From Hyphomicrobiales bacterium (lineage in GTDB: Bacteria; Pseudomonadota; Alphaproteobacteria; Rhodobacterales; Rhodobacteraceae): a stretch of 11,275 nucleotides of DNA. Both the position numbers and the translations under genes were made by a program. The stretch covers positions 1 to 11,275 of the forward strand of contig PWLT01000243.1 in assembly GCA_003558415.1 (NCBI GenBank), written 5' to 3'. Below are positions 6,460 through 11,275 of the stretch, in pieces (positions within the stretch are counted from its first letter, which is position 1; the number at the start of each line of letters is the position of its first letter). The notes under the pieces are model-generated. The model worked only from the letters and a program-made list of their open reading frames with translations, had not been told where the DNA came from and made no database searches.

Positions 6460-7251
6460 ATGAACGACACGATTCTGACGCGCCAGGACAGGGGCGGCGT
6501 GGCGACGCTCACGCTCAACGCGCCCGAGAAGCTCAACGCGCTCTCCGATGCGATGCTCGATGCGCTCGCCACGGCCTTCGCCGGGTTGGAGGATGATTCC
6601 GAGACCCGCGTGGTGATCCTGCGCGGGGCGGGCAAGGCGTTCTGCGCCGGGCACGACCTCAAGGAGATGCAGGCCGGGCGTCAGGCCGAGGATGGCGGGC
6701 GGGCCTATTTCGCCGATCTCTTCGCGCGCTGCTCGGATGTCATGCAGGCGATCCCGCGCCTGCCGCAGCCGGTGATCGCACAGGTTCACGGTATCGCAAC
6801 GGCAGCCGGGTGCCAGCTTGTGGCGTCTTGCGACATGGCGGTGGCGGCCGAGGGCACGCGTTTCGGGGTCAATGGCGTGAATATCGGGCTGTTTTGCTCG
6901 ACGCCGATGGTGGCGCTGTCGCGCAACGTGCCGCGCAAGCAGGCCTTCGAGATGCTCACCACCGGCGCCTTCATCGATGCCGGGCGCGCCGAGGCGCTGG
7001 GGCTCGTCAACCGCGTGGTGCCGCCCGAGGCGCTGGAGCGCGAGACGGGCGAACTGGCCGCGAGCGTGGCGGCCAAGCTCGGCGAGGCGGTCAAGATCGG
7101 CAAGCGCGCCTTCTACGAACAGCTCGAGATGGATCTGCGCGGCGCCTATGCCCACACCGCCGAGGTGATGGTCGAGAACATGCTCTGGCGCGACACCGAT
7201 GAGGGCATCAATGCCTTCATCGAGAAGCGCAAGCCGGATTGGCAGCGCTGA
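6460..7251 (+). CDS. Enoyl-CoA hydratase/isomerase-family protein (ECHDC3-like, catalytic Glu residues absent)
   Basis: A 263-residue crotonase-fold protein. Oxyanion-hole segments are present: FCAGHDLKEM (61-70) and GIATAAGCQLVASCDMAVA (111-129), followed by GVNIGLFCSTPMVALSR (139-155) and TGAFIDAGRAEALGLVNRVV (168-187). It should bind an acyl-CoA in the cytosol. Against mitochondrial enoyl-CoA hydratase, however, the Glu144 position is Gln119 and the Glu164 position (20 residues on) is Gly139. Classical hydration of 2-enoyl-CoA is therefore doubtful. The GVN-GLFCSTP segment is the signature I associate with the ECHDC3 branch, whose reaction is poorly defined. The ATG at 6460 has AAAGGAA upstream. 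The gene is divergent from a PaaI-type thioesterase and followed 14 bases later by a YtcJ-like amidohydrolase, probably as one transcript. Confidence 0.9.
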   Translation: MNDTILTRQDRGGVATLTLNAPEKLNALSDAMLDALATAFAGLEDDSETRVVILRGAGKAFCAGHDLKEMQAGRQAEDGGRAYFADLFARCSDVMQAIPRLPQPVIAQVHGIATAAGCQLVASCDMAVAAEGTRFGVNGVNIGLFCSTPMVALSRNVPRKQAFEMLTTGAFIDAGRAEALGLVNRVVPPEALERETGELAASVAAKLGEAVKIGKRAFYEQLEMDLRGAYAHTAEVMVENMLWRDTDEGINAFIEKRKPDWQR

Positions 7252-7265
7252 ACTTGCCCGACCGA

Positions 7266-8930
7266 ATGACCGAGCGCGCCAGTCTGATCGTCACCAACGC
7301 CCGCGTTCTGACAATGGACCCGGATCGACCGCGCGCGGAGGGCGTCGCGCTGGCCGGCGAGCGGGTGCTGGCTGTGGGCGCGGCGGACGACATCGCGGTG
7401 CTGGCCGGGCCGGGCTGCGAGGTGATCGATGCGCGCGGCGCCACTGTCCTGCCCGGTTTCGTGGAAAGCCACCTGCATGTGTTCATGGGCGGGGCCGAGC
7501 TCGACCATCTGCAACTCGCCGGGGTCACCGGGCGCGCAGCCCTGTCGGAGGCGATCCAAGCCTGGGCGCAGGCCCGGCCCGACAAGCAGGTGATCCTCGC
7601 GCAGGGGGCCGAGTATGACATGCTGGGTGCGCCGGTCAGCCGCGCCGATCTGGACGCGATCCTGCCCGAGCGGCCTTTCGCCATGCTGGCGAGCGATCAT
7701 CACACCGCCTGGGCCAACACGGCGGCGCTGCGCGCGGCCGGGCTCCTGCATGGCGCGACGCTACCCCCTGGCAATGAGGTGGTGATGGGCGAGGACGGGC
7801 TGGCCACCGGCGAGCTGCGCGAATTTGACGCCTTCGAGCCGATCCGCACTCTGGCCGGGGAGGAGCGCGTCAATCTCGGCATCAGCACGGGTCTGGAGCC
7901 CGACCTGCCCCCCACCCCGGCGGAGCGGGCGCGCGACTGCGAGATCCTCGCACGCGGGCTGGAGCATTGCGCGCGCCACGGCATCACCTCGATGGTGAAC
8001 ATGGACGGCAACCGCTACACGCTGGAACTCTTGGCCGAGCTTCACGACGAGGGGCGGCTGAACGCACGCGTCCGGGTGCCGTTTCATTACCGCGCCTTCC
8101 GTCAGCTTTCCGATCTGGAGGAGGCCAGCGCGCTGGCGCGTGATTATCGTGACGACTGGCTGAATTCGGGCTTTGTCAAGCTGTTCATGGACGGGGTGAT
8201 CGACAGCGGCACCGCCTTCATGCTCGACGGCTATGGCGACCGGCCCGACCATCACGGCGCGGCGCTGTTTGACGCAGAGGAATTCGCCGCGATCGCGACC
8301 GAGATCGACCGGCGCGGCCTGCAGATCGCGGTCCACGCCATCGGCGACGGCGCGGTGCGCCGGACACTGGACGGCTTTGCTGCAGCGCGCGCGGCCAACG
8401 GCGCGCGCGACGCGCGCCACCGCATTGAGCACATCGAGCTGATCCACCCCGACGACGTGGCGCGACTTGGCGCGCTGGGTGTCATCGCCTCGCTCCAGCC
8501 CGGTCATGTGCCGGGCACGCCCGGCGTGGGCACCGAACCCACGCTCACGAAGATCGGCGCGCAGCGCTGGCGCGATGCCTATCCCTGCGCCAGCCTGCGC
8601 GATGCGGGCGCGCGGCTTGCCTTTGCCTCGGACTGGCCGGTGGTCGATGTCAGCCCGCTCAGTGGAATCCAGGCAGCGCTGGTGCGCCGCCCCTATTCGC
8701 CGGACTGCCGCGACGAACGGGTCGGCCTGCTGGAGGCCCTCGCCGCCTACACGATCGGCGGCGCATATGCCGAGCACAGCGAGGACCGCAAGGGGATGCT
8801 CCGCCCCGGCCACCTGGCCGATCTGGTGGTGCTGTCAGACGATATCGAGGCCGCCGCCCCCGAGCGCATCGGCGCCATGCATGCGGCGGTGACCATCTGC
8901 GGCGGGCGCGTGAGCTGGCGCGCCGCCTGA
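7266..8930 (+). CDS. YtcJ-like metal-dependent amidohydrolase (Amidohydro_3)
   Basis: A 554-residue cytoplasmic hydrolase of the amidohydrolase superfamily. Metal-site motifs in order: the N-terminal beta-sandwich ASLIVTNARVLTMDP (5-19); LPGFVESHLHVF with the H-x-H pair His69/His71; FVKLFMDGVIDSG with Lys305, the likely bridging carbamylated lysine; His357 in VHAIGDGA; His389 in HRIEHIEL; and Asp456 in FASDWPV. The C-terminal GMLRPGHLADLVVLS closes the sandwich. Length and motifs match YtcJ-like enzymes; relatives include N-substituted formamide deformylase, but the substrate here cannot be told. The ATG at 7266 is chosen by domain start. It has no clear ribosome binding site and lies 14 bases after the hydratase-family stop, suggesting reinitiation or coupling. 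An in-frame TTG at 7239 would overlap that gene by 13 bases and is the alternative. The stop lies 22 bases from the convergent methyltransferase stop, with no room for a separate terminator. Confidence 0.92.
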   Translation: MTERASLIVTNARVLTMDPDRPRAEGVALAGERVLAVGAADDIAVLAGPGCEVIDARGATVLPGFVESHLHVFMGGAELDHLQLAGVTGRAALSEAIQAWAQARPDKQVILAQGAEYDMLGAPVSRADLDAILPERPFAMLASDHHTAWANTAALRAAGLLHGATLPPGNEVVMGEDGLATGELREFDAFEPIRTLAGEERVNLGISTGLEPDLPPTPAERARDCEILARGLEHCARHGITSMVNMDGNRYTLELLAELHDEGRLNARVRVPFHYRAFRQLSDLEEASALARDYRDDWLNSGFVKLFMDGVIDSGTAFMLDGYGDRPDHHGAALFDAEEFAAIATEIDRRGLQIAVHAIGDGAVRRTLDGFAAARAANGARDARHRIEHIELIHPDDVARLGALGVIASLQPGHVPGTPGVGTEPTLTKIGAQRWRDAYPCASLRDAGARLAFASDWPVVDVSPLSGIQAALVRRPYSPDCRDERVGLLEALAAYTIGGAYAEHSEDRKGMLRPGHLADLVVLSDDIEAAAPERIGAMHAAVTICGGRVSWRAA

Positions 8931-8952
8931 GCCACGCAACCCCGGCGTCGCC

Positions 8953-9768
8953 TCAGCGGTGAGCGATGGTCTGCAGGTAATCGGTGCGGATCACGGCGCT
9001 GCCGTCATCGGCCTGGTTGTATTTCTCGAACACCCCCGCCAGATCGGCGCGCAGCGCGTCGACGCCCTGCGCATCGAGCGCGTTCACCGCGCGGATCGTC
9101 GGCCCGAAATAGGACTGGAACAGGTCCAGTGCATGATCGACGGATCGGTAATAGGCATAGCCGGAACGACGCTTGAATTCGATCTCGCGCGCGCCCGCCC
9201 CGAGGAGTTCGCGCGCGCCTTCTTCCGTGCCCCAGCGCAGCGGTGAGGGCGCGCCCGCAGGCGGCGGGGCGTGTTTCGCATGCGCGCCGAAGAAATCGAC
9301 GCCGAAGGCTTCCGGCATCCAGTTGGCCAGCACGATCCGCCCGCCCGGCCGGCACACGCGCAACAACTCGGCAGCCGCGCGCTCCTGATCGGGGGCGAAC
9401 ATCACCCCGAAGACCGAAAAGACGATGTCGAAACTCGCATCCGGAAACGGCAATTCCTGCGCGTCGCCGACCCTGAAATCGATCTGCGAGCCTTCCGCCG
9501 CCGCGCGCTGCTTGGCCCGGTCGATCAGATTGGCCGCGATGTCGAGCCCCGCGACCATGCCGTATCGCCGCGCCGCGACAAGGGCGACATTGCCGCTCCC
9601 GCAGGCCACGTCGAGCACCGCCTGCCCCGGCTTGGGGTCTGCGTCGCGGCAGACATCTTCGGCAACCATCATCGTCTGCCGGGCGATTTCGTTGAAATCC
9701 CCACTGGACCAGACCGTGCGTCCGGCCTCGGTGAGGGTGTCGTAATCCGGGGCGGTATCCTGAGACAT
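8953..9768 (-). CDS. Class I SAM-dependent methyltransferase
   Basis: A 271-residue Rossmann-fold methyltransferase of the Methyltransf_11/UbiE-like style. Motif I VLDVACGSGN (51-60) binds AdoMet. The acidic end of strand 2 is Asp76 in GLDIAANLIDRAK, followed by VGDAQELPFPDASFDIVFSVFG with Asp102 and the post-I region, and CRPGGRIVLANW (139-150). The C-terminal half (GAREIEFKRRSGYAYYRSVDHALDLFQSYFGP) is the substrate-side region and is not diagnostic. The ATG at 9768 has GGGGAG 7 bases upstream; in-frame ATGs at 9783 and further out lack this. It lies on the same strand as the ArsR-SRPBCC-AlkD-like group but 123 bases after its last gene, so it may have its own promoter. No cofactor partner or pathway gene nearby identifies the substrate. 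Confidence 0.9.
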   Translation of the reverse strand: MSQDTAPDYDTLTEAGRTVWSSGDFNEIARQTMMVAEDVCRDADPKPGQAVLDVACGSGNVALVAARRYGMVAGLDIAANLIDRAKQRAAAEGSQIDFRVGDAQELPFPDASFDIVFSVFGVMFAPDQERAAAELLRVCRPGGRIVLANWMPEAFGVDFFGAHAKHAPPPAGAPSPLRWGTEEGARELLGAGAREIEFKRRSGYAYYRSVDHALDLFQSYFGPTIRAVNALDAQGVDALRADLAGVFEKYNQADDGSAVIRTDYLQTIAHR

Positions 9769-9775
9769 CCCCTCG

Positions 9776-9781
9776 CTCCCC
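9776..9781 (-). promoter_or_regulatory. Ribosome binding site choosing ATG 9768 for the methyltransferase
   Basis: On the minus strand GGGGAG precedes the ATG by 7 bases (CGAGGGG). The upstream ATG at 9783 would add 5 residues and has only pyrimidine-rich sequence before it. Confidence 0.6.
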
Positions 9782-9845
9782 ATCTGCGGTGATAGGTGTA
9801 AAAGGTACCACGATACCATGCCTTCGGGCAAGCTGCTTCCCTTTT

Positions 9846-9862
9846 CGGAGCCCGAAACTCCG
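9846..9862 (-). terminator. Weak hairpin downstream of the AlkD-like gene
   Basis: CGGAG-N7-CTCCG forms a 5-bp stem starting 29 bases after the AlkD-like stop on the minus strand. It is followed by A residues rather than a U tract, so it does not look like a standard intrinsic terminator. It may be an attenuator, a processing hairpin, or chance. Confidence 0.2.
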
Positions 9863-9891
9863 GCAGGCAGATGCAGCGCATAGCGGCAAAG

Positions 9892-10551
9892 TCAGCCATT
9901 GCGCTGGAGCGCCCGCAAGACCTCGCGCGCGGTCCTGCGGGCAGCCGGGGCCTGCCGCACTTCGAGGCGCTTGGCGGATGCGCGCGTGGCGGCGTCGAGC
10001 GCATCATTGCGCTTGCCCACCGCCCGAATGGCCATGCTGACGGCCTTCTGCACATGGGGGCGCGGATCGTCCGCAACCCCCTCGGCCAGCGCGAGCGCGT
10101 CGGTGAAGGCCGAATCCGGCGCCCGCTTGTCATGCCTGCTCAGCGCCCAGATCAGGGCGAGCCCGGCCCGGCGGGTGTAGAGCGTCTCTGCGGCGATCCA
10201 GGCCGGCACGCGGCCCCAGGCATGGACGGTGCGGTCGAACAGCGCGAAGCAGGCTGTGTCGCAGATCGCCCAATTGTCGAACTCGGCCACCCAGGCATCC
10301 ATCTGCTCCGGCGTGAGCTGCGCGGGATCGTCAACATGGATCGCCAGGAGCCGCGCCTCGTAATGCCCGCTCTCCCACAGCGCGGCAGCCAGCGCGTGGT
10401 CCTTCGCGGCCTTTCTTGCGAAGGCCTTGATGCGCCCCATCGGCACGCCGAAGGCGTTTTCATTCGGGATGCCGAAGCGCTCGGAAAGCTGGGCGCGAAA
10501 GACCGGGTCGGCCTCGCGCGCGAGGAAGTCGAGACACTCCTGCAGGGTCAT
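9892..10551 (-). CDS. AlkD-like DNA alkylation repair protein (HEAT-repeat DNA glycosylase family)
   Basis: A 219-residue all-helical protein of the DNA_alkylation (AlkC/AlkD) family. AlkD removes positively charged alkylated bases such as 3-methyladenine and 7-methylguanine by trapping DNA on a HEAT-repeat surface. Recognisable blocks: FGVPMGRIKAFARK (34-47), DDPAQLTPEQMDAWVAEFDNW (74-94), and ICDTACFALF. Trp94 and Asp98 have the W-x3-D spacing of the catalytic pair of Bacillus AlkD (Trp109/Asp113). TRRAGLALIWALSR (126-139) carries an Arg at the likely Arg148 position. In the VQKAVSMAIR block (167-176) the usual Trp of QKAIGWALR is Met173. The ATG overlaps the stop of the SRPBCC gene (ATGA, 10551-10548), so the two are co-translated. 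Upstream GGGTGTGGA is a poor ribosome binding site, consistent with coupling. Confidence 0.88.
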   Translation of the reverse strand: MTLQECLDFLAREADPVFRAQLSERFGIPNENAFGVPMGRIKAFARKAAKDHALAAALWESGHYEARLLAIHVDDPAQLTPEQMDAWVAEFDNWAICDTACFALFDRTVHAWGRVPAWIAAETLYTRRAGLALIWALSRHDKRAPDSAFTDALALAEGVADDPRPHVQKAVSMAIRAVGKRNDALDAATRASAKRLEVRQAPAARRTAREVLRALQRNG

Positions 10552-11033
10552 TCCACACCCGTTGCGAGCAGCTCGTCGAGGCGGGCATAGGTTTCTTCCA
10601 TCCCGTCGGTCATGCCGCTTTGCAGTGCCCCCGCGCGCGCCGCCTCCGAGGCGTATTCGATCAGCATGTCCAGCCGGGCGCCCCCGTCGCAATCTTCGAA
10701 ACACAGGGTGACGACCGTCTCGCCCCCCGTCCAGTCCTCGTCGAACAGCTCGGTGTGCACGATCCGCTCCTGCGCCCGGACTTCCCTGAAGTGCCCCGAC
10801 AGCCCCATCTCGCCATGAGGCCCCGACCACACCCAGCGCAGATTCCCGCCTTCGCGCAGCTCCATCTCGCAGTGGGTCAATGGCCAGCCTTGCGCGCCCA
10901 TCCAGCGTTTGAGCAGCGCAGGTTCGGTATAGGCACGCCACAGCAGCGGAAGCGGCGCCGCGAAATCGCGCCTCAGGCGCAGGAACCTGTCACCTTCGGG
11001 GGCGACTTCCAGGCTGTGAATCATCGGGGTCAT
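10548..11033 (-). CDS. SRPBCC/AHSA1-domain protein
   Basis: A 161-residue START/Bet v 1-like protein of the AHSA1 (activator of Hsp90 ATPase homologue) group. These have a deep hydrophobic pocket and usually unknown ligands. Typical blocks: LRRDFAAPLPLLWRAYTEPALLKRWMG (about 18-44), MELREGGNLRWVW (57-69), SGHFREVRAQERIVHTELF (78-96), ETVVTLCFEDCDGGARLDM (103-121), and the C-terminal SGMTDGMEETYARLDELL helix. The ATG at 11033 has GAGGAGGAG exactly 7 bases upstream, an excellent site. The start lies inside the end of the ArsR gene, in another frame. Its stop overlaps the start of the AlkD-like gene. ArsR-AHSA1 pairs are widespread and the repressor is assumed to control the pair; the ligand is not known. 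Confidence 0.93.
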   Translation of the reverse strand: MTPMIHSLEVAPEGDRFLRLRRDFAAPLPLLWRAYTEPALLKRWMGAQGWPLTHCEMELREGGNLRWVWSGPHGEMGLSGHFREVRAQERIVHTELFDEDWTGGETVVTLCFEDCDGGARLDMLIEYASEAARAGALQSGMTDGMEETYARLDELLATGVE

Positions 11034-11275
11034 GGGGTTTCTCCTCCTCGGTGGTGGGCTCTTGCGCATCCTCGGGCGCACTTTCGGTCTTCAACTCCTC
11101 CAGAACCGCGTCGAGGCGCTCGAAGCGCTGCTCCCAGAGCTCCCGGTACGGCTCCAGCCACAGCGCGACCTCGTTCAGCGCCTGCGCCTTCAATCGCCTC
11201 GGGCGGGTCTGCGCGCGGGGGGCCGTCTCGATCAGCCCCGCCTCCTCGAGCACGCGCAAATGGCGCGAAATCGCC
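10990..11275 (-). CDS. ArsR-family transcriptional regulator (3' part; cut by the right edge)
   Basis: About 94 C-terminal residues are visible; the 5' part lies beyond 11275. The first residues, AISRHLRVLEEAGLIET, are the recognition helix and turn of an ArsR winged-helix repressor, followed by a wing with RPRRLKAQALNEVALWLEPYRELWEQRFERLDAVLEEL, the family's C-terminal helix. No metal-binding Cys cluster is visible in this part. After the usual end of the domain there is an acidic, Pro-rich tail of about 34 residues (SAPEDAQEPTTEEEKPHDPDD). The stop lies 44 bases inside the SRPBCC gene, which starts in another frame, so the two genes overlap. It probably represses its own operon, including the SRPBCC and AlkD-like genes; the operator would be off the window. 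Confidence 0.9.
   Translation of the reverse strand, partial: AISRHLRVLEEAGLIETAPRAQTRPRRLKAQALNEVALWLEPYRELWEQRFERLDAVLEELKTESAPEDAQEPTTEEEKPHDPDDSQPGSRPRR
11041..11049 (-). promoter_or_regulatory. Strong ribosome binding site of the SRPBCC gene
   Basis: On the minus strand GAGGAGGAG lies 7 bases before ATG 11033. It is embedded in the ArsR coding sequence and encodes part of its Glu-rich tail. It settles the SRPBCC start against an in-frame alternative at 11081. Confidence 0.7.

Noticed and set aside
7761..8813. A 350-codon minus-strand frame inside the amidohydrolase
   Set aside because: It is antisense to a gene with all metal-ligand motifs and has no supporting domain.
9005..9889. A 294-codon minus-strand frame overlapping the methyltransferase
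   Set aside because: It is offset in frame from the methyltransferase, whose AdoMet motifs are clear. Its own translation is Arg/Gly-rich with no motif.
9789..9891. A small gene between the AlkD-like and methyltransferase genes
   Set aside because: Frames here are short or run out of frame into the AlkD-like gene with Arg/Ala-rich translation. The 123-base gap is more likely a 3' end plus a promoter.

Overview
This is a GC-rich (mid-to-upper 60s % by eye), densely packed chromosomal segment. Strong GC third-position bias produces long antisense shadow frames. Gene content and protein style (a DppA-like binding protein, a PAS-rich hybrid kinase, ArsR/SRPBCC pairs, a compact speD-speE operon) point to an alphaproteobacterium, most likely of the Rhodobacterales (Roseobacter/Paracoccus group). 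That placement is inference from protein style, not from a marker gene. I see no rRNA, tRNA, CRISPR array, insertion sequence, integrase or phage gene.

Layout. (1) At the left edge, the 5' part of a secreted peptide-type ABC transporter binding protein reads leftwards. (2) A roughly 300-bp divergent intergenic region holds two small inverted repeats. (3) A very long soluble hybrid histidine kinase follows (six PAS-like domains, HisKA, HATPase, receiver). Its most credible start is a TTG with a good ribosome binding site. (4) A rightward spermidine operon: speD (AdoMet decarboxylase), a coupled 87-residue three-helix membrane protein, and speE (spermidine synthase). (5) A hotdog thioesterase on the minus strand is divergent from an enoyl-CoA hydratase-family gene, which is followed 14 nt later by a YtcJ-like amidohydrolase. 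(6) A leftward block at the right edge: ArsR-type repressor (cut by the edge), SRPBCC/AHSA1 protein and AlkD-like DNA glycosylase overlap or are coupled, and a SAM-dependent methyltransferase follows after about 120 nt.

How the genes work together. SpeD makes decarboxylated AdoMet and SpeE transfers its aminopropyl group to putrescine. The membrane protein between them is translationally coupled to speD and has no assigned role. The thioesterase and hydratase-fold protein both look like acyl-CoA enzymes, but each departs from its family's active-site pattern. The ArsR-SRPBCC pair is a common autoregulated arrangement; here it carries a base-excision-repair-like gene.

I did not find a convincing, wholly new system. 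The items most worth following are the SpeD/membrane protein/SpeE operon, the hydratase-fold protein lacking both catalytic glutamates, and the ArsR-SRPBCC-AlkD-like operon with an altered glycosylase active site.
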